Assembly: GCA_003543215.1 (NCBI GenBank)
Contig: DPJD01000001.1
Coordinates: 740,860-804,859, forward strand
Length of the DNA: 64,000 bases
From: Erysipelotrichaceae bacterium
GTDB lineage: Bacteria > Bacillota_I > Bacilli_A > Erysipelotrichales > Erysipelotrichaceae
Reading direction: 5' to 3'
Shown: piece by piece, positions 34,808 through 42,716 of the stretch
Layout of the letters: each line of letters begins with the position of its first letter
Position numbering within the stretch: the first letter of the stretch is position 1
Made by a program: the position numbers and the translations under genes
Notes under the pieces: model-generated
What the model was told of the DNA's origin: nothing
What the model saw: the letters and a program-made list of their open reading frames with translations, nothing else
The model's database searches: none

Positions 34808-35332
34808 TCACACCTCCTCATCATCTTGTGCTTTGTACTCCAAGATCTTAGCTAATCTTGGATCGATCTTCTCTTCTTTGCGACGTCTGAATTCTTCTTC
34901 ACTCACGACTTCCCAGCCTTCACCCTGTGGTAATTCCTTGATCTTTGGACTGATGACCCGTGGGGGCACTTCCATCCAAATCAAAGACAGAATCTCAGGA
35001 TCGAAATCAAGTTCTTCGCCATCGACAATGATCACATCTGATTCAATATCCGTCTGCGTGAAGCTAAAGGCCAGTCGTGACGACGTTTTAAATGAATGGG
35101 GAACATCCTGGAAACTGATTGAACATGGGAGAATCATCTTCCCCTTCACATCCACATCAACCAACAAGACTTCCGAATGCGCATCATAGCTCAATTTCGC
35201 CTTTACGTCAACTGACTCGATTCGACGGATATTCATATATCTTGGAATCGCTTCTTCCGTAAAGCTCAAGCTTGCTTGGAACTCTTCCCCTTCCATCGGA
35301 ATTCGAAGAATATCACGTTTCGCCCATTTCAT
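34808..35332 (-). CDS. yceD: YceD/YlbN (DUF177) family protein
   Basis: A 174-residue protein always linked to rpmF and thought to take part in 23S rRNA or 50S maturation. The family core is seen as DVDVKGKMILPCSISFQDVPHSF, followed by the acidic VDGEELDFDPEILSLIWMEVPP and the end DPRLAKILEYK. It is expressed from a near-consensus promoter just upstream, with an AAAGGTGAT ribosome site. Confidence 0.9.
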   Translation of the reverse strand: MKWAKRDILRIPMEGEEFQASLSFTEEAIPRYMNIRRIESVDVKAKLSYDAHSEVLLVDVDVKGKMILPCSISFQDVPHSFKTSSRLAFSFTQTDIESDVIIVDGEELDFDPEILSLIWMEVPPRVISPKIKELPQGEGWEVVSEEEFRRRKEEKIDPRLAKILEYKAQDDEEV

Positions 35333-35358
35333 AAAATCACCTTTTCGTCAACGGACTT

Positions 35359-35387
35359 ATTATAAAGATAAAGCTTCTAAAAGTCAA
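35359..35387 (-). promoter_or_regulatory. Near-consensus promoter of yceD-rpmF
   Basis: -35 TTGACT (35382-35387), 17-base spacer, -10 TATAAT (35359-35364). The -35 overlaps the stop codon of the upstream hydrolase gene. Confidence 0.75.
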
Positions 35388-36304
35388 CGCCTATTCAACG
35401 ATAAGCAATCATCCAGCCAAGTGATCAATTCATAAATCAAAGCATCACGTTTGATTTCATTGTAAATTTCATGACGACAGCCCTCGATCAAACGATAAGT
35501 GACATTACGATATCCAATGCTTTCCAATCGTTCAACCGCTCTTTTCAAACCGCCTGGTTCGAAACAAGGATCCATGGCACCACTTTCAAATCGAATCGGA
35601 AGTTCAGGATCATTGCAATTCCAATCCCTTCCACGATAGACATCCGCCATGCCTTCCAACATATCGATGAACGCTTGCGTGGTGAAATCAAAGCCACAGA
35701 GAGGATCCTGGATATAGGCGTCCACATTGTCCGGATTTACACTCAGCCAATCCATGGAAGTACGTGGATTTTCAATCTGCTTATTGTATGTACTAAACGT
35801 CAATTTTGTAAACAAGGGTGATGCATGTCGTTTACCAAAAAGCAATGTAAGCAACTTAGCAAAATACAAGCCTATCGACGTCACAAATCCATAGTCCGGG
35901 GAACCACTTAAATACACCGCCGTCAACTCAGAGGCAAAAGCCTTGAGATAGAGACGCGCAAAGAGCGAACCCATACTGTGGCCGAATAGGATAAGCGGTA
36001 GACCCTTACGATGGTCTTTGATGATGGTGTGACAATCTTCCAGGTTCTTCTGCCAACCATCTTGATCCGCGAAATACCCCTTCAATGTGCCATCATAGAG
36101 ACTTTCCCCATGTCCGCGATGGTCAATGGTCAACACATTGAAGCCCGCTTGACTGAGCTTTAAAGCTAAATGGGCATAACGTTTTTGATGTTCCGCCATG
36201 CCATGGAAAACCACAATCAAAGCTTTGGCATTTTCAACTTCATACAAGTAGGCTTTCAAGCGCTGATGATCGAACGGTGAAACGTACAGGATGTCTTTTA
36301 TCAT
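35384..36304 (-). CDS. Alpha/beta hydrolase, monoacylglycerol lipase-like
   Basis: A 306-residue serine hydrolase with VVFHGMAEHQKRYAHLA (oxyanion region), DHRGHGES, the nucleophile elbow FGHSMGS near residue 113, and a late catalytic His in IEGCRHEIYNE. The pattern (HGMAEH, DHRGHG, GHSMGS) is that of Hydrolase_4, which includes monoglyceride lipases and lysophospholipases. The substrate is unknown. It is divergent from tmcAL and has a GAGG ribosome site. Confidence 0.88.
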   Translation of the reverse strand: MIKDILYVSPFDHQRLKAYLYEVENAKALIVVFHGMAEHQKRYAHLALKLSQAGFNVLTIDHRGHGESLYDGTLKGYFADQDGWQKNLEDCHTIIKDHRKGLPLILFGHSMGSLFARLYLKAFASELTAVYLSGSPDYGFVTSIGLYFAKLLTLLFGKRHASPLFTKLTFSTYNKQIENPRTSMDWLSVNPDNVDAYIQDPLCGFDFTTQAFIDMLEGMADVYRGRDWNCNDPELPIRFESGAMDPCFEPGGLKRAVERLESIGYRNVTYRLIEGCRHEIYNEIKRDALIYELITWLDDCLSLNRR

Positions 36305-36347
36305 GGGGAACCTCTTTTATTTATCATACACCGTTACACACATCTTA

Positions 36348-36356
36348 TGGTATATT
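36348..36356 (+). promoter_or_regulatory. Extended -10 promoter of tmcAL (candidate leaderless)
   Basis: TGG-TATATT, then 7 bases, then ATG. The only purine run is GAG directly against the ATG, too close for a Shine-Dalgarno. Confidence 0.5.
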
Positions 36357-36363
36357 AATTGAG

Positions 36364-37497
36364 ATGAAAATAACCGGTCTGATCACAGAATACAACCCAT
36401 TCCACAATGGTCATCTCCACCATATCCAGAAGGCACGTGAAACAACACAGTGTGATCTTTTGATCTGCGTCATGTCTGGACACTTTGTCCAGCGTGGCGA
36501 GCCTACGATCCTCAATAAATGGCAACGCACGCAAGCAGCCCTTGAACACGGTGTGGATCTAGTACTTGAACTTCCATACCCCTATGTCGTTCAAAGTGCC
36601 AAGCACTTCGCCAACGCTGCGGTTCGCATTCTGGAATTGATTGGTTGCACGGATATCGTCTTTGGAAGTGAAAGCAATGATCTGGAAAGTCTTCAATTGA
36701 TGGCGGAACTGCCTATTAACGTGGATGGTCTCAAGGAACATCTCAGTCAAGGCATGGGTTATCCAAAGGCCTACGGCATGGTTCATGGATCGTACCATCC
36801 CAATGATATCCTCGCCATTGCTTATCTCAAAGCAATTCAAAACACATCGATTCAAGCCCATACGATCGCTCGTACCAATCATTATCATGATGAAACGATC
36901 AACAGCGATAGCGATATTGCGAGCGCTACTGCCATCCGTAAAGCCGTGCGGCTTCATCAAGATGTATCCAATACCACACCCATGGCAGAAGCACTTAAGC
37001 AAGCAAAACCCATTTCATGGGAAAACTACTTTACTTACATCCAAACTCTGCTCATCAGTTTGGATAAACAGGATTTGAGTGAGATCTTTTTAATGGACGA
37101 AGGACTTGAGAATCATCTAAGCAAACAAATCAAATTCGCCAGTGATTTCGAAAGCTTCATGCTAACTTCCATTTCTAAACGATACACGCGGGCACGTATC
37201 CAACGTGCACTGACCCATCTACTTACCCATACCAAACGCAGTGAAATCAAGAAACTCGTACCCATCAACACATTACGCGTTCTTGGCTTCAATGAAAAAG
37301 GTCAAGACTATCTAAAACGCTTCAGAGACCATGAACAGGTCCACATCGCATCTCGTTTCAACCAAGTCCCACTCTCCTATCGAATCATCGAAATGCGGGC
37401 AACCACCGTCTATGCCCATGCATTGGCCGCTGAAGAACGTTTAAAACTGATCCAACGCGAAATCGAAGGACCTATCCTCTATAAAAAAAGCACGTGA
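36364..37497 (+). CDS. tmcAL: tRNA(Met) cytidine acetate ligase
   Basis: Makes N4-acetylcytidine at the wobble position of elongator tRNA-Met using acetate and ATP. This 377-residue protein has the nucleotidyltransferase start ITEYNPFHNGHLHHI, then CVMSGHFVQRGEP and the FGSES motif. It is the YlbM homologue; in Bacillus ylbM, ylbN and rpmF are contiguous, whereas here ylbM is on the opposite strand with a hydrolase inserted. An in-frame ATG at 36277 would extend into the hydrolase gene and is rejected. Confidence 0.93.
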   Translation: MKITGLITEYNPFHNGHLHHIQKARETTQCDLLICVMSGHFVQRGEPTILNKWQRTQAALEHGVDLVLELPYPYVVQSAKHFANAAVRILELIGCTDIVFGSESNDLESLQLMAELPINVDGLKEHLSQGMGYPKAYGMVHGSYHPNDILAIAYLKAIQNTSIQAHTIARTNHYHDETINSDSDIASATAIRKAVRLHQDVSNTTPMAEALKQAKPISWENYFTYIQTLLISLDKQDLSEIFLMDEGLENHLSKQIKFASDFESFMLTSISKRYTRARIQRALTHLLTHTKRSEIKKLVPINTLRVLGFNEKGQDYLKRFRDHEQVHIASRFNQVPLSYRIIEMRATTVYAHALAAEERLKLIQREIEGPILYKKST

Positions 37498-37508
37498 CCG
37501 TGCTTTTT
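37485..37508. terminator. Bidirectional intrinsic terminator
   Basis: AAAAAGCACG / CGTGCTTTTT with a 4-base loop; overlaps the stop codons of tmcAL and of the convergent YebC-family gene. Confidence 0.85.
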
Positions 37509-38223
37509 ACATCTCCACATTATGATAGACTTCTTGAACATCATCCAATTCATCAATCATGTTCATGAATCGCTGGAACAAATCCACATCTTCACCACTT
37601 AAGTTGACCATTTCGTGCGGACTCATCGTCGTTTCAAGCGCACTGAATTCCACTTCTGGAATCAAAGACTCAACGGCTGCCTTTGCTTTGTACAAATCAT
37701 TGGGATTGACGGTAAGATTCATGGTTTGTCCATCCAATTCCAAATCAATCACATCCACATCATGCTCAATGAGCGCATCCAACATCGCTTCATCATCTCC
37801 AAAATCAAAAGCTAAGATACCAATGTGATCATAAAGATGCGCAACCGAACCAGAAACACCCATCTTCGACTTGGTTTTAGTGAAACAATTACGGACATCA
37901 CTGACCGTACGATTCACATTGTCGGTCAAACAATCCACAATGATCGTGCAGTTCCCAGGTCCAAAGCCTTCGTAACGAACACTGGTGTAACTCTCATCGG
38001 TTCCACCCTTTGCTTTTTCAATCGCACGCTTGATGACATCCGCCGGCACTTGATTCGCCTTCGCACGCTCAATCATTCGCTTCAAACCTTGGTTCATCTC
38101 AGGATCTGGCACACCCGCTTTCGCCGCAATGTAGATTTCCTTACCAAAACGTGAATAAACTTTTGTTTTCGCAGCGGATGTTTTCATCATCGCTGCTTTT
38201 CTTACTTCAAATGCTCTTCCCAT
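37507..38223 (-). CDS. YebC/PmpR-family protein, YeeN subtype
   Basis: A 238-residue protein with the family start MGRAFEVRKAAMMKTSAAKT, then KEIYIAAKAGVPDPEMN, QVPADVIKRAIEKAKGG, and GPGNCTIIVDCLTDNVNRT. Family members act as transcriptional regulators and, more recently, as factors easing translation of proline stretches; the role here is not shown. It follows pheT and has an AGAGGTG ribosome site. Confidence 0.92.
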   Translation of the reverse strand: MGRAFEVRKAAMMKTSAAKTKVYSRFGKEIYIAAKAGVPDPEMNQGLKRMIERAKANQVPADVIKRAIEKAKGGTDESYTSVRYEGFGPGNCTIIVDCLTDNVNRTVSDVRNCFTKTKSKMGVSGSVAHLYDHIGILAFDFGDDEAMLDALIEHDVDVIDLELDGQTMNLTVNPNDLYKAKAAVESLIPEVEFSALETTMSPHEMVNLSGEDVDLFQRFMNMIDELDDVQEVYHNVEM

Positions 38224-38250
38224 GTCACACCTCTTTGTTACTTTGTTATT

Positions 38251-40638
38251 TTAAGCGATACGCAACTGTGCATTCAAGCCTTTTTTACACGCTTCAATGG
38301 TATTGTTATACAATTGCGTGATTTCTTCTTCACTTAACGTATGATCATTGGCTTGATAAACGATTTTTAGCGCAATGGATTTCTTACCCGCTTCAACTTT
38401 ATCACCTTGATAGACATCAAAGATTTGAACCGATTGAATTCGATCTTTCGAAACAGCCTTGATGACTTTTTCAATTTCACTGACCATCACTGCCTCATCC
38501 ACGACCAAGGCGATATCACGCACAACCGCAGGCATTTTATTGACTGGACTGAAACGCACCTTCGCTAATTTCAAGGATAAGAGTTGTTCAATGATGAGTT
38601 CCCCCATGACCACTGTACTTAAATCCTGTGCTTTCGCCAGCTTAGGATGAATCTCACCAATCACGCCAAAGACTTTATTATCAATCTTGACGATGGCTGA
38701 ACGTAAAGGATGGAAGAAGGTCGATCCTTCATTTGAGTCAAAACGAACGCGACTGAGATTGACTCCCAATTCGCTGAGCAGACGCTCCACGATGCCTTTT
38801 GCGGCATAGTAATCATAGGGTAAAACTTGTTTTTGCCAAATAGAGCGTTCATATTGACCACTCAAGATAAAAGCATAACGTTCTTGATTGATCGCGATCG
38901 TATTTAAATTCGATACTTCAAAGATACCAAAATCCTTGATCTTATGCGCTTGATTATAAGCTGCGGTCTCCAACATGCTCGCTAAGAGATTGTTGCGGAT
39001 GAAACGACGCTCTTCACTCAGTGGTGATAAAAGACTTGCCGGATTATCAAGTGGGTAAACACCCATTTTTGTTTTATCTTCATGAACCAAACTGTAGGTG
39101 ATGACTTCATTCATGCCAAAACCTACGGACAATTGACGCAAACGTTGACGCATCGCTTGGCGAGCATCATACGAACCTTGCGTTGTCGGCATGACCGGCA
39201 AGCTTCCTTTCAGATCCGCATAACCGATGAAACGGCCGACTTCTTCAATCAAATCTTCCGCAACACTGATATCCAAACGATAACTTGGAATCGTACATTC
39301 AATACAACCCTCTTTTTCAACAGGACTGAAATGGAGTCGAGAGAAAATATCCAATGCTGAAGCTAGGCTGACTTCCGTTCCCAACAAATCATTGATGTGT
39401 TGAAGATGAACGCTGACCTTATGCAAATCCTTAGAAACTTCGCCACTATTGATGGTCTCTTCAATCATTTGTGCATCGGCATATTCAACCAACAACTCCG
39501 TTGCACGATCCAATGCTTTCAAGATGCTTTGCGGATCCAAGCCTTTGACGAAACGTTGACTCGCTTCGGTCAGTAAATTCACACGACGTGATGTATGGCG
39601 AATTTGACTGGGTGAGAACTGAGCCGCTTCGATGACGATACTTTGCGTACTTTCATCGATCTTACTGTCTTCCCCGCCCATGATGCCGGCTAAACCGATT
39701 GCTTGATTGTTTGACGTGATAACGATATCACTCGAATCCAAAGGCAATTCCGATCCATCCAAGGTCGTAATGCTTTCACTTAAACCATCTTTGACGATGA
39801 TTTCCATTTTAGGCAATTTCGCCCCATCATAGAAATGCAAAGGCTGACCTGTTTCCAACATGACATAGTTTGAAATATCCACCACATTATTGATGGACTT
39901 CATACCGACTGCTTCCAAATCACGACGCATCCATTCAGGACTTGGTTTGATTGTGACACGACCAATCTTTTTACCATAGATTAAAGGACATTTTGGTGTT
40001 TCCGACGCAATGATCAAATCACTCTTTGAACCTTTTAATGCAAAGTCTTTTTGCCAAGGCAAATTGACTTCTCGATTAAACAAAGCACCTACTTCATACG
40101 CAACCGACCAAAGCGCATTGAAATCACTCCGATTCGGTGTCTGCTTGATATCCAAGATGACATCATCCAAGCCCAAAGTACTCAGTGCTTCTTGGCCCAC
40201 TTCTAAACGTGGATCCAAGACCTCGATACCATTTTTTTGGTCTTCACTTAAGGCTTTTGGATTGATTCCAATCTCCAACAACGAACAAATCATGCCATTG
40301 CTGGCTTGGCCTTTGATATTTGAAGCTTTTATTGTGATTTCGGGTAATACAGCCCCAACCTTAGCCACAATGACTTTTTGTCCTTTGGCCACATTCGGTG
40401 CACCACACACGATATCCAAGACTTCATCCCCCACATTGACTTTAGTGATGGATAAATGATCCGATTCCGGATGTGCTTCACAGAACACAACTTCTCCAAT
40501 GACTAGGTTTGTTCCTTGTGCGATGGGATCGACACCTTCGACTTCCAAACCTGCCAAGGTAAGTTTATCGGCTAAATCTTCTGCTTTGATGTTCGTTAAG
40601 TCGACATAGCGACCCAACCATTGCATGCTTACTTTCAT
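38251..40638 (-). CDS. pheT: Phenylalanyl-tRNA synthetase beta subunit
   Basis: A 795-residue subunit with the standard modules: an N-terminal tRNA-binding/EMAP domain (VVFCEAHPESDHLSITKVNVG), the B3/B4 editing domain, B5, and a C-terminal ferredoxin-like anticodon domain (MPAVVRDIALVVDEAV). It pairs with PheS in an alpha2-beta2 enzyme. It lies 9 bases after pheS. Confidence 0.97.
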   Translation of the reverse strand: MKVSMQWLGRYVDLTNIKAEDLADKLTLAGLEVEGVDPIAQGTNLVIGEVVFCEAHPESDHLSITKVNVGDEVLDIVCGAPNVAKGQKVIVAKVGAVLPEITIKASNIKGQASNGMICSLLEIGINPKALSEDQKNGIEVLDPRLEVGQEALSTLGLDDVILDIKQTPNRSDFNALWSVAYEVGALFNREVNLPWQKDFALKGSKSDLIIASETPKCPLIYGKKIGRVTIKPSPEWMRRDLEAVGMKSINNVVDISNYVMLETGQPLHFYDGAKLPKMEIIVKDGLSESITTLDGSELPLDSSDIVITSNNQAIGLAGIMGGEDSKIDESTQSIVIEAAQFSPSQIRHTSRRVNLLTEASQRFVKGLDPQSILKALDRATELLVEYADAQMIEETINSGEVSKDLHKVSVHLQHINDLLGTEVSLASALDIFSRLHFSPVEKEGCIECTIPSYRLDISVAEDLIEEVGRFIGYADLKGSLPVMPTTQGSYDARQAMRQRLRQLSVGFGMNEVITYSLVHEDKTKMGVYPLDNPASLLSPLSEERRFIRNNLLASMLETAAYNQAHKIKDFGIFEVSNLNTIAINQERYAFILSGQYERSIWQKQVLPYDYYAAKGIVERLLSELGVNLSRVRFDSNEGSTFFHPLRSAIVKIDNKVFGVIGEIHPKLAKAQDLSTVVMGELIIEQLLSLKLAKVRFSPVNKMPAVVRDIALVVDEAVMVSEIEKVIKAVSKDRIQSVQIFDVYQGDKVEAGKKSIALKIVYQANDHTLSEEEITQLYNNTIEACKKGLNAQLRIA

Positions 40639-40647
40639 GTGCTTCTC

Positions 40648-41673
40648 CTACTCGAAACGTCTGAAGTTGTTCAAGAACCGCAGATCGTTCGTATATAAAT
40701 GACGGATATCGTCAATACCATATTTCAATAAAGCGACACGTTCAACGCCTAAGCCAAACGCAAAACCGCTGACCTTTTCAGGATCGAAACCAGCCATTCT
40801 TAAGACATTTGGATGAACCATACCTGCCCCTAAGATTTCAATCCAACCGGATTGTTTACAGGTCGGACAGCCTTTGCCATTACAGATATGACAAGAGACA
40901 TCGACTTCAACGCTCGGTTCTGTAAATTGGAAGTAGGAAGGTCTAAAACGAATGACACGAGCTTCACCAAAGAGATGACGTGCCAAAAGTTCCAAGGTCC
41001 CTTTAAGATCCGCTAATGAGATCTTATCGCCTACAACCAAACCTTCGATTTGAACGAATTGATGCGAGTGAGTCGCATCATCATCATCTTTACGAAACAC
41101 TTTTCCAGGGCAGATGACTTTGACTGGAATCTCCCCTTTATAGGCTTCCAACGTGCGTGTTTGAATCGCTGTGGTATGGGTTCTAAGCAACCATTCCGCA
41201 TTGATATAGAACGTGTCCTGCATATCGCGTGCTGGATGGTCCTGAGGGATGTTGGCACGCTCGAAGTTGTAATAATCCAACTCTACTTCTGGTCCTTCTT
41301 TGACCAAATAGCCCATGCCCATGAAGAACTGTTCGATTTCAGTTTGAACGATCGTCAAGGGATGCAAGGTCCCGACCAAAGGCATCGCCGAAGGTAAGCT
41401 TAGATCGATTTTACCTTTTTGAAGTTGCACATCAAAAGCAGCTTCTTGAAGGGCTTCTTCCTTTAGTTTGAATGCGGCTTCCAAGCTTTGCTTGATTTGA
41501 TTGACCTGAGCCCCATACGCAGGCTTATCTTCTGCAGGCAGGTCTTTCATCTTGCCCATCAATTGTGTAACAAGTCCTTTTTTAGATAGATACTCATTTC
41601 GGACATTCTGCAAATCACCTAAATTCTGACATGCTTCAATGGCCAATAAACCTTCTTTTAATACATTTTCCAT
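40648..41673 (-). CDS. pheS: Phenylalanyl-tRNA synthetase alpha subunit
   Basis: Catalytic class II subunit, 341 residues: an N-terminal coiled coil (residues 1-80), motif 2 (CPGKVFRKDDDDATHSHQF), the Phe-pocket segment FRPSYFQFTEPSVEVDV, and motif 3 (GFAFGLGVERVALLKYGI). It also contains CHICNGKGCPTCKQSGW, a four-Cys insert. AAGGAGC precedes the ATG. Expression is under the T-box leader upstream. Confidence 0.97.
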   Translation of the reverse strand: MENVLKEGLLAIEACQNLGDLQNVRNEYLSKKGLVTQLMGKMKDLPAEDKPAYGAQVNQIKQSLEAAFKLKEEALQEAAFDVQLQKGKIDLSLPSAMPLVGTLHPLTIVQTEIEQFFMGMGYLVKEGPEVELDYYNFERANIPQDHPARDMQDTFYINAEWLLRTHTTAIQTRTLEAYKGEIPVKVICPGKVFRKDDDDATHSHQFVQIEGLVVGDKISLADLKGTLELLARHLFGEARVIRFRPSYFQFTEPSVEVDVSCHICNGKGCPTCKQSGWIEILGAGMVHPNVLRMAGFDPEKVSGFAFGLGVERVALLKYGIDDIRHLYTNDLRFLNNFRRFE

Positions 41674-41878
41674 AGTGCTCCTTAAATAAAAAAAACGTTC
41701 CTACAGGAACGAAAATCGCGGTACCATCCTGCTTTGTCTTACGACACAGCTTTTATCCGATAACGGGGGACCGTGAGTGGTTAACTCCTCTTAGGGGTGA
41801 AATTCACAGGCTTGAACATGTTTCAGCCTAGCATGTTCTCTCTAAGGGTCCTGTTACTGAATCCCTGCATTGATTTAC
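41674..41878 (-). promoter_or_regulatory. T-box riboswitch leader of pheST
   Basis: T-box core AGGATGGTACCGCG at 41717-41730 on the minus strand, then the terminator CGTTCC / GGAACG with a T-run before pheS. The specifier is TTC (Phe) at 41799-41801, in GAAT-TTC-ACC. This matches the downstream gene's amino acid. Confidence 0.93.
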
Positions 41879-41884
41879 TTAAGT

Positions 41885-41912
41885 ATTATATCAAATCACA
41901 TCAAAATATCAA
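41885..41912 (-). promoter_or_regulatory. Promoter of the pheST leader
   Basis: -35 TTGATA (41907-41912), a 16-base spacer and -10 TATAAT (41885-41890) with an extended TGA. Confidence 0.7.
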
Positions 41913-41957
41913 AGTTTTTCAAATAAACGAATTTATACATCATTTTTATCAAAAACC

Positions 41958-42677
41958 TTATCGAAAATGATGCAACAAGATCCCTGTCGCAATCCCCACA
42001 TTCAAACTATTGAACGCAGTCGTTTCAATTCTTAGAATCGCATCACTGAGATCCAACCATTCTTGTCGAACGCCCTGTCCTTCATTCCCCAAGATGAGTG
42101 CTAGCTTCGCTTTGTTAGCACAATCACCCATGGCAATCGACTGTTCGAAACCCGTCGCATAGATCGTATAATCTAAGCTCTTTAATTGATTCAAATCTTC
42201 CGTATTGAAATCTTGTTTGATATTCAAATAAAAGAGTGCACCCTGACTCGCCCGTACGACTTTGTCATTATAGACATCCACACATTGCTTTGAACAGTAG
42301 ACATGGTTGAAACCAAATGAATATGCCGTTCTAAGCATCGTGCCCATATTGCCTGGATCCTGGATGTCATCACAGATCAAAATGTGTTCCCCTTGGACAT
42401 CAACCGTTTGCATCTTACAGATCGCAAGGATGGTATCCTTTGAAACCGTCGTGCACAAAGCGTCAAATAAGTCCTCTGACAAGCTGTATTGCTCAAGCGT
42501 GCTTGGATAAGCATAACCTTCTTTAACCAGCAGAACATTCGCCCACTGCGCTTTGATGGCTTCTTCAACCAAATGCTCACCTTCCACAATAAAAAGACCC
42601 GTTGCTTTACGTCCTTTTACTTGTTTCAACTTCATCCATGCCTTATATTTCTCGTTGTGTTTCGATTGAATGATCAT
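41958..42677 (-). CDS. ysgA: SpoU/TrmH-family RNA 2'-O-methyltransferase, YsgA-like
   Basis: A 239-residue knotted methyltransferase. The family motifs are CDDIQDPGNMGTMLRTA near residue 100, LILGNEGQGV near 190 and NSLNVGIATGILLH at the end. The N-terminal part (VKGRKATGLFIVEGEHLVEEA) is the SpoU substrate-binding domain, suggesting an rRNA target. Position upstream of pheST is as in Bacillus ysgA. No Shine-Dalgarno; the ATG follows a -10 box by 6 bases. Confidence 0.9.
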   Translation of the reverse strand: MIIQSKHNEKYKAWMKLKQVKGRKATGLFIVEGEHLVEEAIKAQWANVLLVKEGYAYPSTLEQYSLSEDLFDALCTTVSKDTILAICKMQTVDVQGEHILICDDIQDPGNMGTMLRTAYSFGFNHVYCSKQCVDVYNDKVVRASQGALFYLNIKQDFNTEDLNQLKSLDYTIYATGFEQSIAMGDCANKAKLALILGNEGQGVRQEWLDLSDAILRIETTAFNSLNVGIATGILLHHFR

Positions 42678-42683
42678 ATCGTT

Positions 42684-42692
42684 AGTATAACA
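42684..42692 (-). promoter_or_regulatory. Extended -10 promoter of the SpoU methylase gene (candidate leaderless)
   Basis: TGT-TATACT on the minus strand ends 6 bases before the ATG at 42677; it overlaps the end of the ileS terminator T-run. Confidence 0.6.
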
Positions 42693-42716
42693 AAAAAGTG
42701 CTCAAATGAGCACTTT
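42691..42716 (-). terminator. Intrinsic terminator of ileS
   Basis: AAAGTGCTCA / TGAGCACTTT inverted repeat followed by T on the minus strand; overlaps the ileS stop codon. Confidence 0.8.

Noticed and set aside
36559..37002. 147-codon minus-strand frame inside tmcAL
   Set aside because: Antisense to a well-supported tmcAL coding region.
40010..40459. 149-codon plus-strand frame inside pheT
   Set aside because: Antisense to pheT with no start signals or family resemblance.
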